This document shows positions 45,621 to 54,878 of a DNA stretch of 64,000 nucleotides, in pieces (the first letter of the stretch is position 1; the number at the start of each line of letters is the position of its first letter). Below the pieces are notes generated by a model. It was not told where the DNA came from, made no database searches, and worked only from the letters and a program-made list of their open reading frames with translations. The translations under genes were made by a program, and so were the position numbers. The DNA lies in assembly GCF_900091595.1 (NCBI RefSeq), contig NZ_FMCW01000001.1:33706-97705 (forward strand). The letters run 5' to 3'. The stretch comes from Micromonospora haikouensis. Lineage in GTDB: Bacteria; Actinomycetota; Actinomycetes; Mycobacteriales; Micromonosporaceae.

Positions 45621-47915
45621 GTGCTGCCCCACGACGCACGTCCCGCCTGCGCGGCTCCCGCCGGGGCGGCCCGGCCCGGCCGGGCCGGGCTCGCCGTGGC
45701 TGCGGCGATCCTGCTCGTCGAGCTGACCTGGCTGGTCGTCGCCCTGCCCGGCGCGGCCCTGGTCAGCGACCTCATCGCGATCGCCGTGGCGGGCTGGGCC
45801 GGCCACGCCTGCGTCCGGGCCGCCCGCCGGCACCCGGCGCCGCTGCGCCGGTTCTGGGTGCTGCTCGCCGTCACCATGGGCCTCGCCGCCCTCGGCCGGA
45901 CGGTGTGGACGGTCCAGCGGCTCGGCGACGACGCCCTGCCGCACACGGTGCTCATCGGCGCGCTGTTCACCCTCGGCATCGGCACCGGCACCGCCGCGCT
46001 GCTCTGCTGCGCCGCCACGTCCCGCAACGCCGTCGGCCGGGCCCGCACCGTGCTCGACGGGGTGATCGTCGGGCTCGCCCTCATCCCGATCGGCTGGGTG
46101 GTGGTGTTCCGGGACATCGCCGACGCCGACCTGGCCGACCCGGTGCGCACCTTCGGGCTGCTCTACCCGATGCTCGACCTGATGCAGCTGACCATCCTCG
46201 TCGCGGTGGCCGGCCCGGCCCGCCCGATGTGGCGGCCGCTCGCCGCGATCGGGGCGAGCCTGGGCACCCGGGCGGTCGCCGACGCCGCGTACGTCTCCCT
46301 GTTCGCCCACGGCAGCTACGCCCCCGGCCATCCGATCGACGTGTGCTGGCCGCTGAGCTACCTGCTGATCGGCGTCGCCGCCCACTATCCGCCGCCCCCG
46401 GCCTGGGACGCCGCCGAGGAGGCCGTCGAGGCGCCGCTGCCGCCGTGGTGGCGCGTCGCCCTGCCCTACCTGCCGGTGGGCGGCGCGATCGTGGCGGTGG
46501 TGCTGGCCCGCCGGCCCACCGGACAGACCCCGCACCTGGTCTTCGTCGGCATGATGGCCCTGCTCGGGGTGCTCGCGCTGCGGCAGGGGCTGGCCGCCAA
46601 CGAGAACCTGCGGCTCGTCGCCCGGCTGCGCCGCCTCGCCTACACCGACCAGCTCACCGGCCTGCCCAACCGGTTGACCTTCACCCGCCGGCTGCGCCGG
46701 GCGCTGCGCGACGGGCCCCCGGTCGCCGTCCTGCTGCTCGACCTGGACGGTTTCAAGCAGGTCAACGACCGGTTCGGGCACGTCACCGGCGACGACCTGC
46801 TGACCAGCATCGCCGGCCGGATGAAGGCGGCCGTGGCCGACGACGGCACCGTCGTCCGGCTCGGCGGCGACGAGTTCGCCGTCCTCGTCGACGGCGACCG
46901 GGAGGTCCGCCCCGAGCACCTGGCCGAACGGCTGCTCGACGCCCTGCAACCCTCCCCCGGCGAGGAGGAGGCCGGCGTGCACCCCTCGGCCAGCATCGGC
47001 ATCGCCGAGTATGGCCCGCAGCACGCCTCCCACACCGACCTGCTCCGCGACGCCGACATCGCCATGTACGCGGCCAAGGCGGCCGGCAAGTCCGCGTACC
47101 GCACGTGCACGGCCGCGCTGCGGGAGGCGGCGGTGAGCCGCGCCGAGCTGATCGCCGACCTGCGCCGCGCCGTCGACGAGGAGCAGCTGCACCTGGAATA
47201 CCAGCCGATCGTCGACCTGGCCACCGGCGAGGTGCGCAGCGCGGAGGCGCTGGTGCGCTGGCGGCACCCCCGGCTGGGGCTGCTCACCCCCGCCCGGTTC
47301 CTGCCGCTGGCCGAGGAGACCGGGCTGATCCTGCCGATCGACCGCTGGGTGATCCACGAGGCGTGCCGGGCCGCCGCCACCTGGCGGGACCGCAACCCGG
47401 ACGCCACCGTCGCGGTCAACATCGCCGCCGCGCACCTGCGCCGACCCGACCTCATCGCCACCGTCACCTCGGCCACCGCCGGCGCCGGCCTCGCTCCCCG
47501 CGCGCTCACCCTGGAGCTGACCGAGTCTGCCCTGATCGAGGGCAGCGACGCCGTGCTCGACCGGCTGCGCCAGCTCCGCGAGCTGGGCATCCGCATCGCC
47601 ATCGACGACTTCGGCACCGGCTACTCGTCGCTGAGCTACCTGCACCGCATCCCGGCCACAGAGCTCAAGATCGACCGGTCGTTCGTGGCCCGGCTCGGCG
47701 AGGACTCCCGCGCGTACGCCACGGTGGAGATGGTGACCCGGCTCGCCGACGCGTTCGACCTGACCGTGGTGGCCGAGGGGGTGGAGACCGACCGGCAGCA
47801 CGAGGCGGTCACGGCGATCGGCTGCGTGCACGGCCAGGGCTGGCGGTACGGCCGCCCCACCGGCCTCGCCGGCCTGCGCGCCGCCCTCACCCCGGCGGCC
47901 CGCAACCGCACCTGA
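45621..47915 (+). CDS. Membrane GGDEF-EAL cyclic-di-GMP protein
   Basis: The 764-aa protein has a membrane-spanning sensor region of about ten hydrophobic segments (residues about 20-325). The diguanylate-cyclase domain follows with RLGGDEFAVL (about 412-421). The EAL phosphodiesterase domain has SAEALVRWRHP (about 541) and IDDFGTGYSSLSYL (about 660). Both catalytic signatures are intact, so synthesis or hydrolysis of cyclic-di-GMP is possible; in tandem proteins often one activity dominates. No RxxD inhibitory site was noticed before GGDEF. GTG 45621 is the only plausible start; the AGGAGAGA site lies somewhat far upstream. In actinomycetes c-di-GMP controls differentiation. Confidence 0.92.
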   Translation: MLPHDARPACAAPAGAARPGRAGLAVAAAILLVELTWLVVALPGAALVSDLIAIAVAGWAGHACVRAARRHPAPLRRFWVLLAVTMGLAALGRTVWTVQRLGDDALPHTVLIGALFTLGIGTGTAALLCCAATSRNAVGRARTVLDGVIVGLALIPIGWVVVFRDIADADLADPVRTFGLLYPMLDLMQLTILVAVAGPARPMWRPLAAIGASLGTRAVADAAYVSLFAHGSYAPGHPIDVCWPLSYLLIGVAAHYPPPPAWDAAEEAVEAPLPPWWRVALPYLPVGGAIVAVVLARRPTGQTPHLVFVGMMALLGVLALRQGLAANENLRLVARLRRLAYTDQLTGLPNRLTFTRRLRRALRDGPPVAVLLLDLDGFKQVNDRFGHVTGDDLLTSIAGRMKAAVADDGTVVRLGGDEFAVLVDGDREVRPEHLAERLLDALQPSPGEEEAGVHPSASIGIAEYGPQHASHTDLLRDADIAMYAAKAAGKSAYRTCTAALREAAVSRAELIADLRRAVDEEQLHLEYQPIVDLATGEVRSAEALVRWRHPRLGLLTPARFLPLAEETGLILPIDRWVIHEACRAAATWRDRNPDATVAVNIAAAHLRRPDLIATVTSATAGAGLAPRALTLELTESALIEGSDAVLDRLRQLRELGIRIAIDDFGTGYSSLSYLHRIPATELKIDRSFVARLGEDSRAYATVEMVTRLADAFDLTVVAEGVETDRQHEAVTAIGCVHGQGWRYGRPTGLAGLRAALTPAARNRT

Positions 47916-48103
47916 CCCCCCGCCCGGCTTCCACCCGGCGCGCCCCGGCTTCCGTCACGCCACCGCCGGCCGTCGCCCGGCTGTCGGCCCGGCCGTCGCC
48001 CCACTGTTGGCTTGGTCATCGCCCGGCGCGGGCCCGCGCCGGCCGGGGCGGGGCGGGTCCACGGTGGTCCGGCCTCGGTCGTTCCGGCCTCGGTCCTTCC
48101 GGC

Positions 48104-48238
48104 CCCTAGGGAGCTGAGTCGTTTACGACATCACCGTCGGGCACCGGGCGTGCGCCTGGTCTGTTTGCGGCGCGCTCCCGGCCGGCAGCCTGTCTGGAGA
48201 CCTCGATCTGAATCATCCACGACATCAGCTCCCTAGGG
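48104..48238. repeat. 135-bp inverted-repeat element (MITE-like)
   Basis: Perfect ends CCCTAGGGAGCTGA (48104-48117) and TCAGCTCCCTAGGG (48225-48238), with similarity continuing inward (GTCGT on both sides), flank about 107 bp with no ORF. If CCTAGG is the duplicated target, the element proper runs GAGCTGA to TCAGCTC. It lies in the 385-bp gap between the convergent GGDEF-EAL and permease genes. The rest of that gap (47916-48103) is GC-rich simple-looking sequence with no gene seen. Confidence 0.7.
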
Positions 48239-48300
48239 AGCGCGACGACCATCCCCACCTCCGGCAGGCACTGGCGAGCAGGCCGCCCACCGCCCGCAGG

Positions 48301-49839
48301 TCACAGCAGCAGGTCAAGCAGCAGCACGCCCGCGAAGCCGACCACTGAGATGATCGTCTCCAGCACCGACCAGCTCTTGATGGTCTGCCCGACGGTGAGT
48401 CCGAAGTACTCCTTCACCAGCCAGAAACCGGCGTCGTTCACGTGCGAGAAGAACAGCGACCCGCAGCCGATCGCCAGGGCCAGCAGGGCGACCCCCGGCC
48501 GGTCCATGGTCGTGGCGAGCGGGGCGACGATGCCGGCGGCGGTGATCGTGGCCACCGTCGCCGAACCCGTCGCGACCCGGATGCCGACGGCGACCAGCCA
48601 GCCCAGCAGCAGCGGCGACAGGCTGGCGTCCTTCGCCGCGTCGGCGACCAGGTTGCCCACGCCGGCGTCCACCAGCACCTGCTTGAACCCGCCGCCGGCC
48701 GCGACGATCAGCAGGATGCCCGCGATCGGCGGCAGCGACCCGCCGAGCACCGACGAGACCTGCTTGCGGCTGAAGCCGGCCTGGAAGCCGAGGGTGAACA
48801 TGGCCACGATCACCCCGGCCAGCAGCGCCACGATCGGGGTGCCGATGATGTCGAGGACCCGGCGGCCCGCGGTGTCCTCGGCCAGGGTCAGCTCGCCGAT
48901 GGCCCGCAGCAGCATCAGCACCACCGGCAGCAGCACCGTGATCACCGCCGGCCAGAACTTCGGGGCCCGCCGGGCGGTCTCGGTCCCGGAGTCGTCCACG
49001 GGCGCGCCGGGGCGGCCGGTGCCCGGGTTGACCAGGTCGTCCTCGGTGAGCAGCTCGCCGTCCACGTCGGCCTGCCGCCGCCCGGCAGCCCCCGGCCCGG
49101 CCGCCCCCCGCTCCGCCCCGCCGACGGCGGCCGGCGTGCGGGTCGGCAGGAGCGCCTCGGGGATGGTCGCGGGCACGTACCGGGAGATCATGTTGCCGAA
49201 GACCGGGCCGGCGACGATCACCGTCGGGATGGCGATCAGCAGGCCCAGCCCCAGCGTGAGGCCCAGGTCGGCGTTGAGCGACGAGATCGCCACCAGCGGC
49301 CCCGGGTGCGGCGGCACCAGGCCGTGCAGCACCGACAGGCCGGCCAGCGCCGGGATGCCGACCTTCATCAGCGACACGCCGGTACGCTTCGCGACCAGCA
49401 GCACGATCGGCACCAGCAGCACCACGCCGACCTCGAAGAACAGCGGCAGGCCGATCAGGGCGGCCACCCCGGCCATCGCCCACGGCAGCCCCCGGCCGGA
49501 GACCCGGTCGACGATGCGGGTGACGATGCCGTCCGCGCCGCCGGACTCGGCGAGCAGGCCGCCGATCATCGCACCCAGGGCGATCAGCAGTCCCACCCCG
49601 CCGACGGTGGAGCCGACGCCGCCGCTGAACGAGGTGACGATCGCCTCGGCACCCACCCCGGCGGCGACGCCGAGCACGCCCGCGCCGAGGATCAGCGCCA
49701 GGAACGGATGGACCTTGCCCCAGGCGATCAGGACCACCACCGCGGCGATGCCCAGGACGGCCGCGACGATCAGTTGGGCGTCACCGGCGTCGGTGAGGGG
49801 TTCCGCCGGTGCGGCGGGCAGTGTGACCACGGTTATCAC
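48301..49839 (-). CDS. gntP: Gluconate permease, GntP family
   Basis: The 512-aa integral membrane protein has about 12 hydrophobic segments and GntP landmarks: AWGKVHPFLALILGAGVLG, GLVPPHPGPLVAISSLNADLG (about 172) and HVNDAGFWLVKEYFGLT near the C-terminus. A long hydrophilic cytoplasmic loop (about residues 235-300) is Ala/Gly/Asp-rich. GTG 49839 was taken; GTG 49830 is possible. It follows the gluconokinase gene by 40 bp on the same strand, forming a gluconate uptake and phosphorylation operon. Confidence 0.92.
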   Translation of the reverse strand: MITVVTLPAAPAEPLTDAGDAQLIVAAVLGIAAVVVLIAWGKVHPFLALILGAGVLGVAAGVGAEAIVTSFSGGVGSTVGGVGLLIALGAMIGGLLAESGGADGIVTRIVDRVSGRGLPWAMAGVAALIGLPLFFEVGVVLLVPIVLLVAKRTGVSLMKVGIPALAGLSVLHGLVPPHPGPLVAISSLNADLGLTLGLGLLIAIPTVIVAGPVFGNMISRYVPATIPEALLPTRTPAAVGGAERGAAGPGAAGRRQADVDGELLTEDDLVNPGTGRPGAPVDDSGTETARRAPKFWPAVITVLLPVVLMLLRAIGELTLAEDTAGRRVLDIIGTPIVALLAGVIVAMFTLGFQAGFSRKQVSSVLGGSLPPIAGILLIVAAGGGFKQVLVDAGVGNLVADAAKDASLSPLLLGWLVAVGIRVATGSATVATITAAGIVAPLATTMDRPGVALLALAIGCGSLFFSHVNDAGFWLVKEYFGLTVGQTIKSWSVLETIISVVGFAGVLLLDLLL

Positions 49840-49879
49840 GACCTTCGGACGGCGTCCGTGCCGGCGGCGGCACGGGCGA

Positions 49880-51433
49880 TCACATGGGTGGGGCGGTGGG
49901 TGGCGGCTCCGGCGGGAGGCTCGGGGCCAGCCGCCGCAGCGACGTGAACGTCGGGACGAGCGCGTCGTACAGCTCGGCGTGCAGGGGGAGCAGCGCGGCG
50001 TACGTGGCAGCGGCGGCCGGGTCGGGGCGTACCGTCTCGTCGATGCGGACCAGGTCGGCGGCGACGTCGACGGACGCGATCAGGCCGAGGGCCTGCATGC
50101 CCAGCAGCGCCGCGCCGAAGCTGGACCCCTCGTGCCCGGCGGGGAAGCGCACCGGCATGCCGAGGGCGTCGGCGAGCAGCTGCCGCCACAGCGGGCTGCG
50201 GGCGAACCCGCCGCTGGCCCGCACCTCCCGCACCTCGTTGCCGGCGGACCGCACCGACGCGAGCACCAGGGCGAGCTGCTGGCAGACCCCCTCCAGGGCC
50301 GCCCGGACCAGGTGCTCGCGGCGGTGGCCGTGGGTCAGCCCCACGTACGCCCCGCGCGGCAGCGCGCTCCAGTGCGGCGCGCGCTCGCTGAGCAGGTACG
50401 GCAGCATGATCAGCCCGCCGGAGCCGACGGGGGCGCGGGCGGCCAGGGCGAGCAGCTCCTCCTCGGAGTCCTCGCCCAGCTCGGGGGCGAGGGCGTCGCC
50501 GGCCCACTGGAGCACGATCCCGCCGTTGTTGATCGCGCCCCCGACGACCCAGCGGTCCTCGGTCAGCGCGTAGCAGAACACCCCGCCGAGCGGGTCCACG
50601 GCGGGGCGTTCGACCATCACCCGCATCGCCCCGCTGGTGCCGATCGAGCAGGCCACGACGCCCGGATGCACCGCGCCGAGCCCCAGGTTGGCCAGCGGCC
50701 CGTCCCCGGCCCCGACCACGATCGGGGTGTCCGCGGGCAGGCCGGTGGCGGCGGCGTACTCGGCGGTGAGCCCCGGCAGGACCGTGGTGGTCGCCACGAG
50801 CTGCGGCAGCTGCTCCTCGGTGATGCCCGCGATGCGCAGCGCCTCGGCGTCCCAGGCGCCGGTCTGGATGTCCATCAGGCCACTGGCGGACGCGACCGAG
50901 TGGTCGGTGACCAGCGCCTCGCACAGCCGCAGCAGCACGTAGTCCTTGATGCCGACCCAGTGCGCGACCTGCTCGAAGAGCTTCGGCTCCTGCTCGGCGA
51001 ACCAGACCAGCTTCGGCAGCGGCGCCATCGGGTGCACCGGGGTGCCGGTGCGCCGGTGCAGCGCCAGCCCCGACCGGGCGGCGCGCAGCCGTTCGGCCTG
51101 CCGGCTGGCGCGGGAGTCCGCCCACGTCACCGACGGGGTCAGCGGCTGCCCGTCGGGGTCCAGCCCGATCAGGCTGTGCATCGCGGTGCTGAACGACAGC
51201 CCCGCGACCGGCCCGGGCAGCTCGGCCACCACCGCGCGGACCGTCTCCACCACCGCGTCGAAGATCAGCAGCGGGTCCTGCTCGGCGTAGCCGGGCTGCG
51301 GCTCGTCCAGCGGGTAGCCCACCGAGTGGCTGGCGAGCTGTCGCCCGTCGGTGTCGTACGCGACGCTCTTGGTGCTGGTGGTGCCGATGTCGACCCCGAT
51401 CACCACGCGCGGGTGCTGGTCCGGGTCGGCCAC
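49880..51433 (-). CDS. gntK: Gluconokinase, FGGY carbohydrate kinase
   Basis: The 517-aa kinase starts at GTG 51433, directly behind a strong GAGGAGGAG ribosome-binding site. N-terminal phosphate-loop VVIGVDIGTTSTKSVAYD (about 10-27), IGTSGAMRVMV (about 268) and the ATP-site segment VRASGGFARSPLWRQLLAD (about 405) mark the FGGY family. WADSRASRQAERLR and PMAPLPKLVWF fit the gluconokinase branch. Co-directional with the gluconate permease, so it makes 6-phosphogluconate for the pentose phosphate pathway. The 247-bp upstream gap holds the promoters of this operon and the divergent gene; no clear operator was recognised. Confidence 0.92.
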   Translation of the reverse strand: MADPDQHPRVVIGVDIGTTSTKSVAYDTDGRQLASHSVGYPLDEPQPGYAEQDPLLIFDAVVETVRAVVAELPGPVAGLSFSTAMHSLIGLDPDGQPLTPSVTWADSRASRQAERLRAARSGLALHRRTGTPVHPMAPLPKLVWFAEQEPKLFEQVAHWVGIKDYVLLRLCEALVTDHSVASASGLMDIQTGAWDAEALRIAGITEEQLPQLVATTTVLPGLTAEYAAATGLPADTPIVVGAGDGPLANLGLGAVHPGVVACSIGTSGAMRVMVERPAVDPLGGVFCYALTEDRWVVGGAINNGGIVLQWAGDALAPELGEDSEEELLALAARAPVGSGGLIMLPYLLSERAPHWSALPRGAYVGLTHGHRREHLVRAALEGVCQQLALVLASVRSAGNEVREVRASGGFARSPLWRQLLADALGMPVRFPAGHEGSSFGAALLGMQALGLIASVDVAADLVRIDETVRPDPAAAATYAALLPLHAELYDALVPTFTSLRRLAPSLPPEPPPTAPPM

Positions 51434-51680
51434 GGCTCCTCCTCGGCGTCGGCGGTGCCGGCACGCCCGCCGCGCCCGGCTGCGGAAGGCGATACCCAGT
51501 GATCCACCTCCCCACACGGTTCCCGGCGGGGAACGTGAATCGACGCGCTGTCATCCGCCTACCGTGCTGTTTGGTCCACCGATCGGGTGATTAGCCTGTT
51601 TTGGTGGGTCCGTCTGGTTTGTCGCTGCCGTTGATCCCGGTGACACCCCGGTTGGTGGCTCGCGCGGCGAAGGAGTCGGC

Positions 51681-52877
51681 GTGGCGAAGACTGATTCGAC
51701 GGGTTCCACCTGGCGGCCTTCGGCGGCCCCCACGTGGCGGTACCGGTGGGCGCACCGGCAGAACGAGCGGCGGCAGCGGACGTACCGCGACGCCGAGCGG
51801 GCCTGGCGGCGACGCGACGACGAGCTGCGGCGGCTGCGCGCGGCGGCGGCCGACTTCGGCCGGCAGGCCACCGCCGGAGCCGGCCTGCCCCTGGAGCTCG
51901 CCCCCGGCGAGCGGGTGTTCTGGGCGCTGCCCGCCGTGCAACTGGTCGAGCTGCGGCACACCGCCGTGCTCCCCGCCCCCGACCTGTGCGTCGACCCCGG
52001 CCGGTCCGCGCTGCACCACCGCCGCCCCGACGGGGTCAAGGTCACCGACGCCGGCCTCGCCGTGCTCACCGACCGCCGCCTCGTCCTGCTCGGCGGGCGG
52101 GGCCGGCGCGACTGGGCGTACGGGAGGATGACCGGTCTGGCCCACGACCCGGCGGCGCCGGTCACGCTGATCCAGGTCCTCGACCGGCGGCGCACCTCCG
52201 GCCTGCTGCTGCCCGCCGACGCCGCCGCGGAGTTCCGGTTCACCCTCACCCTGGCCTTCGCCGAGGCCATCGAGCAGCGGGGCGCGGTCCTGGCGCAGCT
52301 CGACGAGCTGATCGCCGAACACGACCAGACGCGGCCGTTCCGCCCCGCCATCGCCACCCCCGCGCAGGCCCGGATCACCTCCCTCGTGCCGGGCGGTCGG
52401 CGTACCGTCGCGGTGGCCGCCGCCGTGGCGCTGCTGGTGCCCGTGGCGCTGTTCGAGTCGGACCCGCCGGTGCGGCCCGGCTCGGACGTCGCCGCCGCCG
52501 CCACCGCAGCGCCCACCCCCGGGGCGGCCGTGCTCCCCACCGCCCGGCCCGGCCCGACGGCGTCGCCGAGGCCGCGGCACGGCACCGCGTCGTCCACCGC
52601 CGCGTCGTCCGCCGCGCCGCCGCCCGCCGGCCCGCCGGCCGCGAAGCGCGACGGGCTCTGCGGCGCGCCGGCCAACCCCTTCGGGTACGACTACTGCGGC
52701 GGCTCCCGCATCCGCCGGCCCGACGTGCGGGTCTGCGACTACTTCGACTGCGGGCAGGACTTCTGGGCCGGCACGGGCTATCTGGTGCAGTGCCGCGACG
52801 GCGCGCTCACCCTCACCGGTGGGCGGCCCGACGTCTGCGCTGCCCACGAGGGGCTGCGCCGTACGGTCTGGTCCTGA
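51681..52877 (+). CDS. Hypothetical protein with one TM segment and Cys-rich C-terminus
   Basis: The 398-aa protein starts at a GTG with AAGGAG 5 bases upstream. It has a basic helical N-terminus (YRWAHRQNERRQRTYRDAER), a PH-like/beta region (about 70-170, VTDAGLAVLTDRRLVLLGG), one membrane segment (TVAVAAAVALLVPVALF, about 237-253), a Pro/Ala/Thr linker and a C-terminal region with six Cys (about 327-390) that probably forms disulfides outside the cell. VLTDRRLVLLGG is typical of bacterial PH-like domains. Not otherwise recognised. Confidence 0.8.
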   Translation: MAKTDSTGSTWRPSAAPTWRYRWAHRQNERRQRTYRDAERAWRRRDDELRRLRAAAADFGRQATAGAGLPLELAPGERVFWALPAVQLVELRHTAVLPAPDLCVDPGRSALHHRRPDGVKVTDAGLAVLTDRRLVLLGGRGRRDWAYGRMTGLAHDPAAPVTLIQVLDRRRTSGLLLPADAAAEFRFTLTLAFAEAIEQRGAVLAQLDELIAEHDQTRPFRPAIATPAQARITSLVPGGRRTVAVAAAVALLVPVALFESDPPVRPGSDVAAAATAAPTPGAAVLPTARPGPTASPRPRHGTASSTAASSAAPPPAGPPAAKRDGLCGAPANPFGYDYCGGSRIRRPDVRVCDYFDCGQDFWAGTGYLVQCRDGALTLTGGRPDVCAAHEGLRRTVWS

Positions 52878-52922
52878 CTCCTCCGTTCGGTCAGGTGGCG
52901 CGCGTGCCGCACCATCGTCGGC

Positions 52923-53297
52923 ATGCTCAACCTCAAGCGGGACCGCCACCGCAAGAAGAAGCGGCGCGGCGTCGACTCGTGCACCGACTGCGACTGCGAC
53001 GGCCCGGACTGCTGCGACTTCGGGCTCTTCTCGTTCCTGCTCACCCTCGGCTCGGTGGCCGCCGGGGCGACCCGCGCGCCGGTCGTCGACCGGGCCGGCC
53101 GGGCCGCGATCCTCGGCTACCGACGGTGGCTGTCGCACCGCTGGCCGGGCCAGTGCCGCTACACCCCGACGTGCAGCGCGTACGGGCTGGCCGCCGTCGA
53201 GCGGCACGGCCTGGCCGTGGGCGGGCGGATGGCCGCCGAGCGGCTGCGCCGCTGCAAGCCGCACGTGCCCCGGGGCACCCACGACCCGGTCCGCTGA
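52923..53297 (+). CDS. yidD: YidD-like membrane protein insertion factor, extended
   Basis: The 124-aa protein ends with the YidD signature: YRRWLSHRWPGQCRYTPTCSAYGLAAVERHG (about 66-96) and RLRRCKPHVPRGTHDPV. YidD is a small membrane-associated protein that helps the YidC/Sec insertase. Typical YidD proteins are about 70-110 aa. Here a 35-residue basic, Cys-rich leader (CTDCDCDGPDCCDF) precedes the hydrophobic segment, and the gene is far from rpmH/rnpA/yidC, so this is an additional, divergent copy. Confidence 0.85.
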   Translation: MLNLKRDRHRKKKRRGVDSCTDCDCDGPDCCDFGLFSFLLTLGSVAAGATRAPVVDRAGRAAILGYRRWLSHRWPGQCRYTPTCSAYGLAAVERHGLAVGGRMAAERLRRCKPHVPRGTHDPVR

Positions 53298-53341
53298 CCG
53301 CTCCTACCCGGACCGTGGGCATCCGCCGACCGCCACTACCG

Positions 53342-53406
53342 GACCTTGGACAGTTGTCGTCCGCCGTGACTATTCAGTCCGCCCGTGACGACAACTGTCC
53401 AAGGTC
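53342..53406. repeat. 20-bp perfect hairpin between convergent genes
   Basis: GACCTTGGACAGTTGTCGTC (53342-53361) and its exact complement (53387-53406) are separated by 25 bases. It lies between the convergent yidD-like and VOC genes. It may be a bidirectional terminator or a small mobile repeat; there is no T-tract. Confidence 0.75.
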
Positions 53407-53412
53407 TCGTCG

Positions 53413-53790
53413 TCACTCCGGGGCGTGGCAGACGGCCTCGACGTTGTTGCCGTCCGGGTCGCGGACGAACGCGCCGAAGTAGGTCGGGTGGTATTCCGGC
53501 CACACCCGGGGCGCGTGCAGCACCTCCGCCCCGACGGCGACCGCCGCCTCGTGGAACGCCCGCACGGCCGCCCGGTCAGGGGCGGTGAACGCGATGTGCG
53601 CCTCGTGCGCCGCGCCCGTGGCGCCCGTGGCGGTCGTGGGGCTCAGCCAGAAGTCGGGCTTGTCGCCGCCGTAGCCGAGCACGTCGCCGAACTCCATCAG
53701 CCGGCGCGCGCCCAGCGTCGCGAGGACGGCGTCGTAGAAGGCGGCGCTGGCCGGGACGTCGCGGACCTGGATGCCCAGGTGGTCGAGCAT
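53413..53790 (-). CDS. VOC/glyoxalase-like protein
   Basis: The 125-aa protein has two beta-alpha-beta-beta-beta units: MLDHLGIQVRDVPASAAFYDAVL at the N-terminus and AHEAHIAFTAPDRAAVRAFHEAA in the middle, ending FVRDPDGNNVEAVCH. His4, His69 and Glu120 sit where metal ligands occur in the vicinal-oxygen-chelate family. ATG 53790 is preceded by GAGGAG. Substrate unknown; family members include resistance proteins and isomerases. Confidence 0.9.
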   Translation of the reverse strand: MLDHLGIQVRDVPASAAFYDAVLATLGARRLMEFGDVLGYGGDKPDFWLSPTTATGATGAAHEAHIAFTAPDRAAVRAFHEAAVAVGAEVLHAPRVWPEYHPTYFGAFVRDPDGNNVEAVCHAPE

Positions 53791-53858
53791 GGAAGGATCT
53801 CCTCGCGGGTGATGGGGCCGGTTCCACCAGCTCGAACCAGTTCCTGACATTCCGTTTC

Positions 53859-53864
53859 TACGCT
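53859..53864 (+). promoter_or_regulatory. Leaderless -10 element of the protease gene
   Basis: TACGCT lies 6 bases before ATG 53871, with no ribosome-binding site between. The arrangement fits a leaderless transcript and supports the start. Confidence 0.55.
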
Positions 53865-53870
53865 CCCGCT

Positions 53871-54875
53871 ATGACATCGAAGCCAGTTTTCGGCTGGCGC
53901 AGCCGCATCGGCGTCGCGGGCGCGGTCACCGTGCTCGTGACGGCCACCCTGGCCGGGACCGCCCCACAGCCCGTGGCCGCCAAGCCCGGTCCCGTCGCCA
54001 CCCACGCCGTGGCCTTCACCGCGGCGGAGCAGCAGGCCGTGCTGGCGTACTGGACTCCGCAGCGGATCGCGGCGCTCAGGACCCCGTCGGCGGAGGTGCC
54101 GGCCGTCGCCAGGCCGGACGGCGCACCGTGGACGCGGGCGAACGCCGTCCCGCGTACCGTCGGGCGGCTCTTCTTCACCGACCACGGCGAGGACAGCAGC
54201 TGCACGGCGACCGTGCTCGACAGCGCCAACCGCAGCACCGTGGTGACCGCCGCCCACTGCATGAACAACACCGACCTGATCGGTGAGGACAACCAGTGGT
54301 CGAGCAACGTGCTGTTCGTCCCCGGCTACCGGGACGGCGGCGCGCCGTACGGCACGTTCGTCGGCCGTCTGTCGGTGGCCCCCTCGACGTGGCTGCGCAA
54401 CGACCAGATCGACAGCCTCTACGACTCGTACGACCAGGCGTTCGTGGTGCTCCACCCGAACAGCGACGGACGCCGGGTGCAGGACGCCGTCGGCGCGGCC
54501 CAGCGGATCGGCTACGACGTGCCCGGCGCGCGGGTGGTGCACCAGTTCGGCTACCCACGGGCCAGCTCGGACAAGGCCCGCGAGGGCCTGCCCGAATACA
54601 CGGGTGAACGCCTCGCCTACTGCACGGGCCCGGCGGTGGAGCAGCAGTCCACCGAGGAGTGGCCGGAGCCGCCCGGCCAGTGGGGCACCGAGTGCGTGAT
54701 GGGCGGCGGCTCCAGCGGCGGCCCGCGGTTCGCGGACTTCGACCCGCGCACCGGGCTCGGCGTCGTGGTCGGCGACAACTCCCACGGCTGGCTCCCCGGG
54801 AAGCGCTACCTGGTGGGCCCGCAGTTCACCAGGGCGATCACCCAACCGGTCTTCCACCGGGCACAGCACAGCTGA
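53871..54875 (+). CDS. Secreted trypsin-like serine protease
   Basis: The 334-aa protein has a Sec signal peptide (GVAGAVTVLVTATLAGTAPQPVAA, cleavage about 37), a propeptide-like stretch to about residue 90, then a chymotrypsin-fold domain. The catalytic residues are visible: His in VVTAAHCMNN (about 126), Asp in SYDQAFVVL (about 188) and Ser in MGGGSSGGPRF (about 281). Cys pairs suggest disulfides. It resembles the V8/glutamyl-endopeptidase-like secreted proteases of actinomycetes. Convergent with the helicase gene, with only 3 bp between stops. Confidence 0.92.
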   Translation: MTSKPVFGWRSRIGVAGAVTVLVTATLAGTAPQPVAAKPGPVATHAVAFTAAEQQAVLAYWTPQRIAALRTPSAEVPAVARPDGAPWTRANAVPRTVGRLFFTDHGEDSSCTATVLDSANRSTVVTAAHCMNNTDLIGEDNQWSSNVLFVPGYRDGGAPYGTFVGRLSVAPSTWLRNDQIDSLYDSYDQAFVVLHPNSDGRRVQDAVGAAQRIGYDVPGARVVHQFGYPRASSDKAREGLPEYTGERLAYCTGPAVEQQSTEEWPEPPGQWGTECVMGGGSSGGPRFADFDPRTGLGVVVGDNSHGWLPGKRYLVGPQFTRAITQPVFHRAQHS

Positions 54876-54878
54876 CGT

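Noticed and set aside
51434..51680. GntR-type operator upstream of the gluconate operon
   Set aside because: I searched for a clear palindrome and found only weak, short matches around ACCGATCGGGT; not reportable.
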